A stretch of 64,000 nt of DNA from Paucibacter sp. KCTC 42545. GTDB taxonomy: Bacteria; Pseudomonadota; Gammaproteobacteria; Burkholderiales; Burkholderiaceae_C. Below are positions 26,878 through 37,013 of the stretch, piece by piece; within the stretch, counting starts at the first letter, position 1; every line of letters starts with the position of its first letter. The position numbers and the translations under genes are program-made. Below the pieces are notes generated by a model. It was given only the letters and a program-made list of their open reading frames with translations. It did not search any database and was not told where the DNA came from. The stretch is from contig NZ_CP013692.1 in the NCBI RefSeq assembly GCF_001477625.1, positions 4,464,001 through 4,528,000 of the forward strand. Direction: 5' to 3'.

Positions 26878-28563
26878 ATGGCAGGTGCTGCCGTGAAAGA
26901 GCGGTCATCGCGCGTGCAGCCCCGCGTCGGCATTGGTCAGCGTCTGGCACTGAGCTACGGCACCATCATCTTGCTGCTGGTGGGCTTGAGTGTGGTGGCG
27001 GTACTCAAGCTCAAAACGCTCAGCGAAACCACGAAGCAGGCCTTGCAGCGCGAATACCCGAAGACCGCCCTGGTCAATGAGGTGAACAGCCAACTCGGCA
27101 TCGCCGCCCTGGCCATGCGCAATGCGCTGATCTTCAGCGAGGACGCGGCCCTGGCCCAGCACCAGGCCGACATCGCCTCGGCGAATCAACGCATGCTGGC
27201 CGCCCTGGCCACGCTGGCGGCGCAGGTGGAAGACCCCTTGGGCCGCGATCTTCTGCGCCGCATGCAGACGGTGCACTCGGCCTACAGCATCAATCAGGAC
27301 GACTTCATCGGCTTGCTCAACCAGCATCGCCTGAGCGAGGCGCGCAATCTGCTGATCGTTGATTTGCATGGCTACCAAACCGACTACTTCGCCTTGCTGG
27401 AGCAGTTCAGCCAACACCAGGCGGCGCAGATGTTGGCGGCCAGCCGTCATGTCGAGCAAGACTACCTGGAAGCTCGCTGGCTGATCTTTGCGCTCTCAGG
27501 CATGGCGCTGCTGCTGAGCGTGCTGGTCACGGTGCTGATCACCCGTTCCCTGCTGCGCCGCCTGGGCGGCGAGCCTGAATATGCGGTGGACATTGCGCGC
27601 CGCATCGCGGCGGGCGATATGCAGATGGCGATCCACTTACGAGGCAGCGACAGCAGCAGCCTGCTACACGGTATGGAGGTGATGCGCAAGCGCTTGATCG
27701 AGCGTGACGATGCCTTGCGCTGCGCCAATGCCGAGTTGCAGCGCAGCCTCGACGCCATGAGCCAGATGCAGGCGGACCTGGTGGCCAGCGAAAAGCTGGC
27801 GGCCTTGGGCGCCCTGGTGGCCGGCGTGGCCCATGAGCTCAATACGCCGATCGGCAACGGTTTGCTGGCGGCCAGCACCATGGCCGATGCCACCCGCCAA
27901 TTGCGTGAGCAGTTGTCACAACCGCTGGCCCGCAAGACCATGAACAACTATGTGTTGGAGATGCAGACCGCAAGCGAGATCGTGCTGCGCAATCTGGGCC
28001 GGGCCGCTGACCTGATCAGCAGCTTCAAACAAGTGGCGGCTGACCGCGAAAGCTCGCAGCGTCGCCCCTTTTTGCTGCACGAGGTGGTGAATGAAATCTG
28101 CAATTCCTTGCAGCCCGCCCTGAGCAAGGCGAGGTGCAGCCTGCAGGCCGAACTGCCGCATGACTTGCAAATGCTCAGCTTCCCCGGCCCCCTCGGACAG
28201 GTGCTGGGCCATCTGATCAATAACGCGATGCTGCATGCTTTTGAGGGGCGTGAGCAGGGGCAAATCAGGATCAGCGCGCGCAGCTTGGGCGCCGATCAAG
28301 TCGAGCTGAGCGTCAGTGATGACGGTTGCGGCATCCCGGAGGAGCATTTGAAGCATGTGTTTGAGCCCTTCTTCACGACCACCTTCGGTCGCGGCGGCTC
28401 GGGCCTGGGTTTGCACATCGCATTCAATATCGTTACCGGCATATTGGGTGGCAAGATACGCATCGTCAGTCAGCGAGGCCAGGGCACCACGGTGTTGATG
28501 AGCCTGCCGCGCGAGGTTGCCAGCGGGGCGCCGGACGGTCAATCCAGCCCCCAGCTGTCTTGA
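26878..28563 (+). CDS. Membrane sensor histidine kinase with periplasmic helical sensor
   Basis: A 561-residue kinase. TM1 is at about 24-46, then a periplasmic four-helix-bundle-like domain (about 50-195), TM2 at about 200-222, HAMP at about 222-275, and a DHp helix with His319 in LGALVAGVAHELNTPIGN. The ATPase domain carries LINNAMLHAF (N box), DDGCGIPEEH (G1), FEPFFTT (F) and GGSGLGLHI (G2). No receiver domain and no response regulator gene is adjacent. The binding-protein gene starts 25 bp after the stop, so the two are probably co-expressed. The ATG lacks an obvious ribosome site; GTG 26893 is an alternative. Confidence 0.88.
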   Translation: MAGAAVKERSSRVQPRVGIGQRLALSYGTIILLLVGLSVVAVLKLKTLSETTKQALQREYPKTALVNEVNSQLGIAALAMRNALIFSEDAALAQHQADIASANQRMLAALATLAAQVEDPLGRDLLRRMQTVHSAYSINQDDFIGLLNQHRLSEARNLLIVDLHGYQTDYFALLEQFSQHQAAQMLAASRHVEQDYLEARWLIFALSGMALLLSVLVTVLITRSLLRRLGGEPEYAVDIARRIAAGDMQMAIHLRGSDSSSLLHGMEVMRKRLIERDDALRCANAELQRSLDAMSQMQADLVASEKLAALGALVAGVAHELNTPIGNGLLAASTMADATRQLREQLSQPLARKTMNNYVLEMQTASEIVLRNLGRAADLISSFKQVAADRESSQRRPFLLHEVVNEICNSLQPALSKARCSLQAELPHDLQMLSFPGPLGQVLGHLINNAMLHAFEGREQGQIRISARSLGADQVELSVSDDGCGIPEEHLKHVFEPFFTTTFGRGGSGLGLHIAFNIVTGILGGKIRIVSQRGQGTTVLMSLPREVASGAPDGQSSPQLS

Positions 28564-28588
28564 GTCAGTGAACAAGGGAGAGTTCGCC

Positions 28589-29581
28589 ATGTCTGAGCCC
28601 CGTGCATCGCGCCGCGACTGTTTGCGTCAACTGATCTACGGCAGCGGCATGGCGGCGCTGGCGCCTTGGCCGCTGCAGGCCGCGCCGGCGCCGTTGGTGG
28701 CCTATCTGACGCCGGGCCTGGATCTGCCCTTCTGGCGCATGCTGGGGCGGGGCGTGCAGACGGTGGTGGAGCCGCAGGGCTTCGCTTTCGAGGCACTGGA
28801 CAGCCGCAACAGCGATGCGCAGCAATTGCAGAATGCGCGCGCCGTGTTGGCGCGCGGGGCGGCCGGCATCGTACTGTCGCCGACCAGCAGCAAGTCGGCG
28901 CTGGATGTGTTGGAGCTGGCCAGCCGTGCCAAAGTGCCAGCGGTGGTGGCCGACATTGGCACCAATGGCGGCGAGTATCTGTCCTACATCAAGTCCGATA
29001 ACTACAAGGGCGCTTTTGGCGTCGGCGTGGTGATGGCCCAGGCGATGAAGGAGCGCGGCTGGCAAGGCGGCGAATACGGGCTTTGCACCATCGCCCTGGA
29101 TCGCAAAAACGGCCAAGACCGCACCAATGGCTTTCGTGACGCGATGCGCGAAGCGGGCTTTGGCAAAGAGGTGGCGCTGCGGCAGATGAAGAGCTATTCC
29201 ACCGAGGAAACGCATGGCTTCGTCAAGGAGATGCTGATCCAGTTCCCCAAGCTGCGCGGCCTGTTTGTCGAGGTGGATCAGCCCACCCTGGGCGCGCTGC
29301 AGGCGGTACGCGAGGCCAAACGGGGCAATGATTTGCTGGTGGGCTCTTTTGACGGTATTCCGGAATTCGTCGACCTGCTCAAGAGCAAGGCCTTGTTGGC
29401 GGTAGGCATGCAGCAGCCCTTGTTGATGGGCAGCCGCGCCGCCGAGGCTTTGCTGGCCGGGCGCGCCGGGCAGCTGCCTGCCAAGCAGATTCTGGTGCCG
29501 GTGCTGATCGCGACCAGCCGCAATATCGAGGAATGGTTGCCGACGGCGCAGAAGACCGTCTTCGGGCAGTCCAACCCCTAA
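28589..29581 (+). CDS. Periplasmic sugar-type binding protein, probable sensory partner of the kinase
   Basis: A 330-residue type I periplasmic binding protein (ribose/LacI-like fold). The N-terminus MSEPRASRRDCLRQLIYG looks like a twin-arginine signal, with cleavage near PLQAA. The mature part shows two alternating alpha/beta lobes (AYLTPGLDLPFWRMLGRG; GIVLSPTSSKSALDVLELA; VAVGMQQPLLMGSRAAEALL). There are no permease or ATPase genes nearby. Placed directly behind a sensor kinase with a helical periplasmic domain, it resembles TorT-TorS or LuxP-LuxQ pairs. ATG 28589 has a GGGAG site; upstream in-frame starts have none. Confidence 0.82.
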   Translation: MSEPRASRRDCLRQLIYGSGMAALAPWPLQAAPAPLVAYLTPGLDLPFWRMLGRGVQTVVEPQGFAFEALDSRNSDAQQLQNARAVLARGAAGIVLSPTSSKSALDVLELASRAKVPAVVADIGTNGGEYLSYIKSDNYKGAFGVGVVMAQAMKERGWQGGEYGLCTIALDRKNGQDRTNGFRDAMREAGFGKEVALRQMKSYSTEETHGFVKEMLIQFPKLRGLFVEVDQPTLGALQAVREAKRGNDLLVGSFDGIPEFVDLLKSKALLAVGMQQPLLMGSRAAEALLAGRAGQLPAKQILVPVLIATSRNIEEWLPTAQKTVFGQSNP

Positions 29582-29589
29582 GGCTTCGC

Positions 29590-30465
29590 TCAAGCCAGCG
29601 AGTGCGCGGCGTTCGCCGCAAGACCCGAGGCCGCGCCTCGCGCCAGCTCCAGCCCCAGCAGCGCGCGCTTGGTCTGCGGCCCCCAGCGGTACTCGCCAAA
29701 ATCGGCATTGGCGCGAATCACCCGGTGGCAGGGGATCAGATAGGCAATCGGGTTGGCCGCCACGCAGCTGGCCACCGCGCGCACCGCCTGCGGCGCGCCG
29801 GCCAGACGGGCCAGCTGGCTGTAGGACAAGACCTGACCCTCAGGAATAGCCAGCAGGGCTTGCCACACTTTCAGGCGCAGCGGCGTGCCGCTCATCAAGA
29901 GGCCAAGGGGCAGGCGCGCGCCCTGGCCGCTGAGCCGGCGCTGCACCTCGGCGGTCAGGGGCGCCAGCTCCTTGTGCGCTTCACGCCAGCTGGCCTGGGG
30001 CAGGGCAGCGGCGGCCTCGCGCTCGATCAGCTCGGCTGCTGAGGCGTCGCCCATGAAGACCAGGCGCATCACACCGCGCTCACTCGCGGCCAGCCAGATG
30101 GGCCCCAGCACGGTGTCAGCACAGGCCCATTGCAGCGTCAGACCGGCGCCACCGTTTTTGAAATCGCCCGGCGTCATGCCGTCCAGGCCGATGAACAGGT
30201 CATGCAAGCGCGAAGGCCCGGACAGCCCTGCCGCCAGCGCCGCTTCCATCACCGAGTCGGCCTGCGCCAGGCTTTGCTTGGCGCGCTGCAGGGCCAGCGC
30301 CTGGCTGAACTCCTTGGGCGTCACGCCGGCCATGCTGACGAAGCTGCGCTGGAAGTGAAACGGGCTCTGTCCGGCCTCGTCGGCCAGCGCTTGCAGCGGC
30401 GGCGCCTGCTCGGCCGCGGCGAGCCGCTCAATGGCGGCGCGAATACGTTGATAGCGCGCATTCAT
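29590..30465 (-). CDS. AraC-HTH / O6-methylguanine-DNA methyltransferase fusion
   Basis: A 291-residue protein. Residues about 1-105 form an AraC-type HTH (SPFHFQRSFVSMAGVTPKEF), and the C-terminal domain is MGMT, with the methyl-acceptor cysteine in IPCHRVI and the arginine-finger region PQAVRAVASCVAANP. It repairs O6-alkylguanine by irreversible alkyl transfer. Compared with E. coli Ada it lacks the N-terminal zinc/methyl-phosphotriester domain, so methylation-triggered activation through that domain is not expected. The start is uncertain: ATGs at 30486 and 30495 are in frame; 30465 (MNARYQRI) fits the HTH best. Converges on the binding-protein gene. Confidence 0.88.
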   Translation of the reverse strand: MNARYQRIRAAIERLAAAEQAPPLQALADEAGQSPFHFQRSFVSMAGVTPKEFSQALALQRAKQSLAQADSVMEAALAAGLSGPSRLHDLFIGLDGMTPGDFKNGGAGLTLQWACADTVLGPIWLAASERGVMRLVFMGDASAAELIEREAAAALPQASWREAHKELAPLTAEVQRRLSGQGARLPLGLLMSGTPLRLKVWQALLAIPEGQVLSYSQLARLAGAPQAVRAVASCVAANPIAYLIPCHRVIRANADFGEYRWGPQTKRALLGLELARGAASGLAANAAHSLA

Positions 30466-30611
30466 CGCGGCGCTACCTGCTGGCATGGCTGGCACCGCCG
30501 GGCGGCAAGGTCGCGCGCAAGCAGCCGGGCAGACGGCTCAGCGGCATGGCTTTGAATTTCAAATCGACTGAGGCGCATGGCAAGGGGCTGAAGCTGCGGA
30601 TGAGCGCATTG

Positions 30612-33512
30612 TCAAATTGCGCTGCCGCTCTGCCCACCCGGTTCTTGCGCCGAGCCGGCCGGCGTTGAGACGGAAACCGCCGCCGTCCCCGCCGCCCCGC
30701 CGTCTACCCGCTGCGGCGCCTGCAAGGGCAGGTTCACCACAAAGCATGCGCCCGGCCCCTGCCCCTGCTTGGGCTCCAGCGTCAGGCTGCCGCCCAGCAG
30801 GGAGCTCACGATGTTGTGGCTGATTGAGAGGCCCAAGCCGCTGCCGCCCTGGCCGAACTTGGTCGTGAAGAAGGGCTCGAAGATGCGCTTGGCATGGGCG
30901 GTGCTGATGCCCAGCCCATCGTCCGCGAAGCGCAGCTCAACGCGGCCGTCCTTCAGCAGCTGGGCGCTCAAATGCATCTGGCCGCCGCGCCCTTCCCCGA
31001 AGCCGTGCAGCATGGCGTTGTTGATCAAATTGCTCAAGACCTGGCCAAAGGGGCCGGGAAAGCTGTTCATCAAGATGCCGGCCGGGATGTCCAGCGTGAT
31101 CTGGTGCCCCTGCTTGCGAATGCTGGCATGCAAGGTGGCGACGAGCTGCTCGCACATGCCGGCCAGATCAAAGTCGCGGCGCTGCTCCACCGTCTGGTCG
31201 ACCGCCACCTGCTTGAAGCTGGTGATCAGACGTGCGGCGGTCTCCAGGCCTCGCATGATCAGCCGCGCCATCGAGCGCGCTTCGTAAAAAAAGGCCGCCA
31301 ACTCGCTGCGGCGCAAGGTATTGGCGACGGCGGCGCGCTCCACCTCGGCCGTTCTTTGTTCCAGCGTGCTGGCCATCAGCAGGCTGTTGCCCAGCGGGGT
31401 GTTCAGCTCATGCGCAATGCCGGCCACCAGCGCGCCCAGGGCGGCCAGCTTTTCTTGGGCAATCAGCTGGCTTTGCGCCTGCTGCAGGCGCTGGTAGGCG
31501 TTGGCGTTGTCCAGCGCGATGGCGGTGTAGGCGTTCAGGGTGCGAAAAATCATCCGCTCATGCTCGCCGTAAGCATCGGCCAGTGGCGACTGCACCGTCA
31601 CCACGCCAAGCAGGCGATCCCCGATCAACAGCGGCGCAAACAGCGCGCTGAGGGTGCGCATGGTGCCGGGGATCTGACTGGGGTCGCTGCCGTCGGCCGC
31701 GAGTTGCACCGACAGTTCGCTGCGTTCAAGCGCGCAGCGCACCGCATTCGAAGCGGGATCGTTCAGCGGAATATGGTCGGGCGGCAGTCGCTCGCCATCC
31801 TCGAAACCGAACACCGAGTTCAGACCCTGGCCCTCGGCGTCGAGCAGATAGATTTCGAATGAGCGGGCATCCAGCAAAGAGGGGATGTGCTGGCTGAGCG
31901 CCGAGAAGATCGAGTTCAGGTCGAGTTGGCGGGTCAGCTCCTGGCCGATCAGGCCCAGCTTCTCCAGCGTGTCGCTATTGCGCTGCATCAGCTGGGCTTT
32001 TTGGCGCTCGGCCTCGGCCAACTGGCCCAGGTAGTCGGCCTGGGCGCGCGCACTCTCGCTCAAATTGCGCAACTGGATCGAGGCCAGGCGCTTGTCAGCC
32101 TCGCGGCCCAGCGTCTGGGCACGCGAACTGGCCGCCAGTTGGCTGGCCTCAAAAGCCTCCCGGTAACGCCCTGCATTGGCATAGGCGATGGCCAGGGCAT
32201 TCAGCAGGTCGGCCCCGTCTTGGTAGCCGGCGATCGACTTGGCGCGCTCGCGGGCGCGTTCCAGGTATTGCATCGCCAGGCCTTGCGGATCGGCTGCTTG
32301 ACGCTGCGCGATGCGTGCCAGCAGCAGGCCCAGCTCCACCTCCAGTTCACCCGCGCCGCGTGATGCCGCCAACTGCAAGGCCTGCTGTGCAAAGCGTTCG
32401 GCCTCATCCAACTGTTCCAGTTGCAGCATGGCCTGGGCTTGGCCGCGCAGCGCGACCATTTGCAAATCGACGAATCCCCCCAGGGCCTGCAGGCGCGCAA
32501 AGTAGCCGGTGGCCTCTTGCGCCCGCGTTTGATCGAGCGCCAAGCGGCCCAGATAACTCAAGCCCAGCGCGTAATTGCGCGCTTGCGCTTGCTTGGCAAA
32601 GCATTTCAGCGCCTCGGTCAAATGCTGCTCAGCCAAGTCCAGTTGGCCGAGTCGGCGCAGGGTATCGCCCAAGAGCATCAGGCAGATGCCGGTGCTGTTG
32701 CGCCAGCCCTGGCCGCGCGCCATATCCAGGGCGCGCTCGGTCCACTCCAGCGCCGCTTCCGGGGCATTCAATTCATTGAAGGAATGTCCCAGATTGACCT
32801 GGGCGGTGATGGCCTCGCGGATATTGCCGGCGTCCTTGAGGGGCTCGATCAGGGCCGAAAAACGTTGGATCGCTTCGCTCAGCTTGCTGGCGCGCATCGC
32901 CCGGTATGCGCCGTAGAGCTCGATCAGGGGCCGCGAGGCGGGTGCGAGCGCGGCGTCGATGTGCTCAAAGCGGTCGCCCCATCGGGCCTCGGCAGCGTAG
33001 CGGTCCGTCAAGCCGGCGTAGCGGGCTTGGCTGCATTCCAGCAGCCATTGCCGATCAAGGTCGCCGGCGCGCCGCGCCAGCTCGAAGCCGTGGCCAACCA
33101 GGTCGCAGCGAACCATATCGCCGTCGGCTGGGCTCAACAGCGCCAAAATCCAGCAGGCATCGGCAGCCGAAATCCAGTCGGCCGCCGCCTCGGCTTGTTG
33201 AAGAATCAGTGTGGCCAGGGCCTTGTCTTGGGCCGGCTCACCGCGCAGTCGGCGGACTTCAATACCGGTCAGTTGCAGGCGCCAGCGCAGCGAAGCGAGC
33301 AGCTCGGGCGGCAGGGCCGCGCAGGCCGCTGGGCTCAGCGCTTGCTCGACCTGCTGGGCCAGGGCGAGGGCGCGGCCGCAGTCGCGTTCGCGCAAAAGCC
33401 AGGCCAGCCGCGTTTGCGCCGGCAGCCGTTGCGGCGAGGGCAGGCCGGCGACTTCTTCCGCCAGGGCCTCGACCTCGGCGTTCAAGGCAAAGAAGGCCGG
33501 CGCCTGCCTCAT
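30612..33512 (-). CDS. TPR-GAF sensor histidine kinase (no membrane segment)
   Basis: A 966-residue predicted soluble kinase. The first 490 residues are helical TPR-like repeats (for example AITAQVNLGHSFNELNAPEA and SLGHSF-type units), then a coiled coil (about 490-540), a GAF domain (about 550-695, SLLDARSFEIYLLDAEG), DHp with His in LGALVAGIAHELNTPLGN, and an ATPase domain (LINNAMLHGF, DDGLGI, FEPFFTTKFG, GGSGLGLS). Its ATG (33512) overlaps the oxyR stop (ATGA), so the two are translationally coupled. There is no response regulator nearby. The kinase core closely resembles that of the kinase at 26878. Confidence 0.87.
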   Translation of the reverse strand: MRQAPAFFALNAEVEALAEEVAGLPSPQRLPAQTRLAWLLRERDCGRALALAQQVEQALSPAACAALPPELLASLRWRLQLTGIEVRRLRGEPAQDKALATLILQQAEAAADWISAADACWILALLSPADGDMVRCDLVGHGFELARRAGDLDRQWLLECSQARYAGLTDRYAAEARWGDRFEHIDAALAPASRPLIELYGAYRAMRASKLSEAIQRFSALIEPLKDAGNIREAITAQVNLGHSFNELNAPEAALEWTERALDMARGQGWRNSTGICLMLLGDTLRRLGQLDLAEQHLTEALKCFAKQAQARNYALGLSYLGRLALDQTRAQEATGYFARLQALGGFVDLQMVALRGQAQAMLQLEQLDEAERFAQQALQLAASRGAGELEVELGLLLARIAQRQAADPQGLAMQYLERARERAKSIAGYQDGADLLNALAIAYANAGRYREAFEASQLAASSRAQTLGREADKRLASIQLRNLSESARAQADYLGQLAEAERQKAQLMQRNSDTLEKLGLIGQELTRQLDLNSIFSALSQHIPSLLDARSFEIYLLDAEGQGLNSVFGFEDGERLPPDHIPLNDPASNAVRCALERSELSVQLAADGSDPSQIPGTMRTLSALFAPLLIGDRLLGVVTVQSPLADAYGEHERMIFRTLNAYTAIALDNANAYQRLQQAQSQLIAQEKLAALGALVAGIAHELNTPLGNSLLMASTLEQRTAEVERAAVANTLRRSELAAFFYEARSMARLIMRGLETAARLITSFKQVAVDQTVEQRRDFDLAGMCEQLVATLHASIRKQGHQITLDIPAGILMNSFPGPFGQVLSNLINNAMLHGFGEGRGGQMHLSAQLLKDGRVELRFADDGLGISTAHAKRIFEPFFTTKFGQGGSGLGLSISHNIVSSLLGGSLTLEPKQGQGPGACFVVNLPLQAPQRVDGGAAGTAAVSVSTPAGSAQEPGGQSGSAI

Positions 33513-34435
33513 GACAGGCGCGTCACCCCAGCCAGCTCGCAGCCGTAGACGGCATTGCGCAAGGCCGCAATGGCCTCGTAGCGGGTAAAGGTCTTGCGCC
33601 AGGCCAGCACCACCCGGCGGGTGGGCACGGGCGCGGCGAAGGGAATGAAGCGCAGATGATCCAGCTCTTGGCGCTGCTTGGGCACCGACATGGCCGGGAC
33701 GACGGTCACGCCCATGCCCGAGGCGACCATGTGTTTGATGGTTTCCAGAGAGCTGCCTTCGAAGCTTTTGCGTATGCCTTCGGCGTCGCTGGAGAAACGC
33801 GCGAACTCCGGGCAGACCTCCAACACCTGATCGCGGAAGCAGTGGCCGGCGCCAAGCAACAGCATGGTTTCTTGCTTCAGCTCCTGGGTGCTGATGCTGC
33901 TGCACTGGGCCAAGGGGTGCTTGGCGGGCACGGCGACCATGAAGTCCTCGTCGTACAGCGGCGCCACGGCCAGGCCGGTGTCGGGGAAGGGCTCGGCCAG
34001 GATGGCGCAGTCCAGCTCGCCGGTGCGCAACATATCGAGCAGGCGCACGGTGAAGTTCTCCTGCAGCATCAGCGGCATCTGCGGATAGTCTTCAATCACC
34101 CGCTTGACCAGCTCGGGCAGCAGATAGGGGCCGATGGTGTGGATCAGGCCCAGGCGCAACTCACCGGCCAGGGGATCTTGGCCGCGCTTGGCGATTTCCT
34201 TGATGGCATGGGCTTGCTCCAGCACCGACTGGGCCTGGCGCACGATGTCCGCGCCCAGGGCGGTGACCGAGACCTCGGCAGCGCCGCGCTCGAAGATCTT
34301 CACATCCAGCTCTTCTTCCAGCTTCTTGATCGCCACGCTCAAAGTGGGCTGCGACACAAAGCAGGCTTCGGCAGCACGGCCGAAATGCCGCTCGCGGGCC
34401 ACGGCGACGATGTAACGCAACTCGGTCAGGGTCAT
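33509..34435 (-). CDS. oxyR: Hydrogen-peroxide-responsive LysR regulator OxyR
   Basis: A 308-residue LysR protein. The N-terminal HTH reads LRYIVAVARERHFGRAAEACFVSQPTLS (quoted in part), and the peroxide-sensing cysteines lie in GAGHCFRDQ and LEVCPEF, nine residues apart as in E. coli OxyR (Cys199/Cys208). Oxidation forms a disulfide that switches on genes such as katG and dps, both in this window. ATG 34435 (MTLTELRY) is the family start; an upstream in-frame start at 34471 is unlikely. Its stop overlaps the downstream kinase start. Divergent from panB. Confidence 0.95.
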   Translation of the reverse strand: MTLTELRYIVAVARERHFGRAAEACFVSQPTLSVAIKKLEEELDVKIFERGAAEVSVTALGADIVRQAQSVLEQAHAIKEIAKRGQDPLAGELRLGLIHTIGPYLLPELVKRVIEDYPQMPLMLQENFTVRLLDMLRTGELDCAILAEPFPDTGLAVAPLYDEDFMVAVPAKHPLAQCSSISTQELKQETMLLLGAGHCFRDQVLEVCPEFARFSSDAEGIRKSFEGSSLETIKHMVASGMGVTVVPAMSVPKQRQELDHLRFIPFAAPVPTRRVVLAWRKTFTRYEAIAALRNAVYGCELAGVTRLS

Positions 34436-34604
34436 GGGTTCGGCTTTCTGCTGGGCAGCTGGCGCAGGCAAAGCCTATATTGTCAGGGGCGAAGTGCAAG
34501 CTGTGCTTGCCGCATGACATCGGGGCACACAGCTACACTTCGGGCCGCTGGCATGGGACTTTCAATTGCCGGCCCAGCTTTTCTTTCAACGCTCAGGTGC
34601 CATC

Positions 34605-35411
34605 ATGACCGAACGCAAACCCATCAGCATCCAGCGCCTGTTGGACATGCACGCCAGCGGCGAAAAAATCGCCATGCTGACCTGCTACGACGCCGCCTTC
34701 GCCACGCTGCAGGATGAGGCGGGCGTGGACGTGCTCTTGGTCGGCGACTCGCTGGGCAATGTGCTGCAAGGCCAGACCAGCACGGTGCCGGTGAGCCTGG
34801 AAGACATGGTTTATCACACCCGCTGTGTGGTGCGTGGTCGCAAGAACGCCTGGGTGATCGGCGATCTGCCCTTCGACAGCTATCAGGCCAGCCCACAAGA
34901 AGCCTGGAAAAGCGCCGCCGCGCTGGTCAAGGCCGGCGCGCATATGGTCAAGCTTGAAGGCGGTGGCTGGACCGCGCCGGTGGTCAAGTTCATCGTCGAG
35001 CGCGGCATTCCGGTTTGCGCCCATCTGGGTCTGACGCCGCAGACCGCCACCATGCTGGGCGGCTTCAAGGTGCAGGGCCGCGACGATGCCGCCGCCGCAC
35101 TGCTCAAGCGCCAGGCCATCGAACTGGCCGAGGCCGGCGCGCAAATGCTGGTGCTGGAGATGGTGCCGGCCGGCCTGGCCGCCGACCTGACCCAGACCCT
35201 GAACATCCCCGTCATCGGCATCGGTGCCGGTGTGGGCTGCTCCGGCCAGGTGCTGGTACTGCACGACATGCTCAACATCACGCCCGGCCGCCGGCCGCGC
35301 TTCGTCAAGAACTTCATGGCCGGCGCGGCTTCGGTGCAAGACGCCGTGGCGCGCTATGTGGCCGAGGTCAAGATGCAGACCTTCCCGCAGAATGATCTGC
35401 ACAGCTATTGA
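34605..35411 (+). CDS. panB: 3-methyl-2-oxobutanoate hydroxymethyltransferase
   Basis: A 268-residue enzyme for the first committed step of pantothenate synthesis: it transfers a hydroxymethyl group from methylene-THF to ketoisovalerate. Family motifs are [32 protein letters not shown] (Mg-binding region), VKLEGG and the late IPVIGIGAG. The ATG at 34605 ([12 protein letters not shown]) matches family length; the frame is open to 34566 upstream. panC follows after 51 bp. Confidence 0.96.
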   Translation: MTERKPISIQRLLDMHASGEKIAMLTCYDAAFATLQDEAGVDVLLVGDSLGNVLQGQTSTVPVSLEDMVYHTRCVVRGRKNAWVIGDLPFDSYQASPQEAWKSAAALVKAGAHMVKLEGGGWTAPVVKFIVERGIPVCAHLGLTPQTATMLGGFKVQGRDDAAAALLKRQAIELAEAGAQMLVLEMVPAGLAADLTQTLNIPVIGIGAGVGCSGQVLVLHDMLNITPGRRPRFVKNFMAGAASVQDAVARYVAEVKMQTFPQNDLHSY

Positions 35412-36305
<894 letters not shown>

Positions 36306-36319
36306 GGGCCGCGCAGTGC

Positions 36320-36336
36320 GGGCCCCGCTGGGGCCT
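36320..36336. terminator. Short GC hairpin between panC and the FKBP gene
   Basis: GGCCCC and GGGGCC pair around a three-base loop in the 43-bp convergent gap. No T-run follows on either strand, so it is a weak candidate for a shared stop. Confidence 0.3.
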
Positions 36337-36348
36337 GCCGCTACTGCT

Positions 36349-36819
36349 TTACTTGACGGTCAGCAGTTCCACATCGAACACCAAGGCCGCATTGGGCGGA
36401 ATCACGTTGCCGGCGCCTGTCGAACCGTAGGCCATGCTGGCCGGGATGATCAGGGTGCGCTTGCCGCCCGCCTTCATGCCCAGAATGCCCAGCTGCCAGC
36501 CTTGAATCACTGAAGACACGCCCAGGGTGAAGCCAAAGGGGTTGCCGCCCACCGAGCTGTCGAACTTGGCGCCGCGCAGATCGGCGGCCTTTTGGTCATA
36601 CAGCCAGCCGGTGTAGTGCACCGTCAGCACGCTGCCGCCGACGGCTGTTGCGCCGGTGCCGACCGCGGTGTCGTTCGTCTTGAGTGCGGTGACGGAGGCC
36701 CAGCCTGCGCTGTCTGTTGAGCTGCCCGAGTCATTGCCACCGCCGCAGGCGCTAAGGCCCAGGGTCGCGACGAGGACGGTGGCAGCCAAGTTCGAGGCAC
36801 GGAAAAAAGGCTTGATCAT
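36349..36819 (-). CDS. FKBP-type peptidyl-prolyl isomerase, lipoprotein
   Basis: A 156-residue protein. A lipoprotein signal ends in GLSAC followed by Gly-rich GGGNDSG. The FKBP domain has VHYTGWLYD, FDSSVGGNPFGFTLG, VIQGWQLGILGMKAGGKRTLIIPA and AYG, with the usual active-site aromatic residues. It would assist proline isomerisation on the periplasmic side of the envelope. The start at 36819 gives a normal signal peptide; no good ribosome site is visible. Divergent from a cyclophilin lipoprotein gene 205 bp away, so two unrelated isomerases face each other. Confidence 0.9.
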   Translation of the reverse strand: MIKPFFRASNLAATVLVATLGLSACGGGNDSGSSTDSAGWASVTALKTNDTAVGTGATAVGGSVLTVHYTGWLYDQKAADLRGAKFDSSVGGNPFGFTLGVSSVIQGWQLGILGMKAGGKRTLIIPASMAYGSTGAGNVIPPNAALVFDVELLTVK

Positions 36820-36999
36820 GATGAGTAGACAAACTTTTGTTGAAAGTGAAGACGCGGGCAAAAAAACAATCAAGCCCTTGGCGGATCGAAGGCCGCGATT
36901 TTGCGCGCATTTGTGCGCTGGCTTGTTTCACCCGCCGCACTTCTCAGGCGCCATTCGCACAAGACCTGTCATCCCCTGATCACGCTGCAGCGTTGAAAG

Positions 37000-37013
37000 C
37001 CCTGTTAACAGGG
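37000..37013 (+). promoter_or_regulatory. Perfect palindrome overlapping the cyclophilin ribosome site
   Basis: CCCTGTTAACAGGG is a perfect 14-bp palindrome ending within the AGGGAG ribosome site of the gene at 37025. It could be an operator or an RNA hairpin (five pairs, TTAA loop) masking the ribosome site. Confidence 0.4.

Noticed and set aside
28589..29581. Component of a sugar ABC importer
   Set aside because: No permease or ATPase gene in the neighbourhood; the immediate partner is a sensor kinase.
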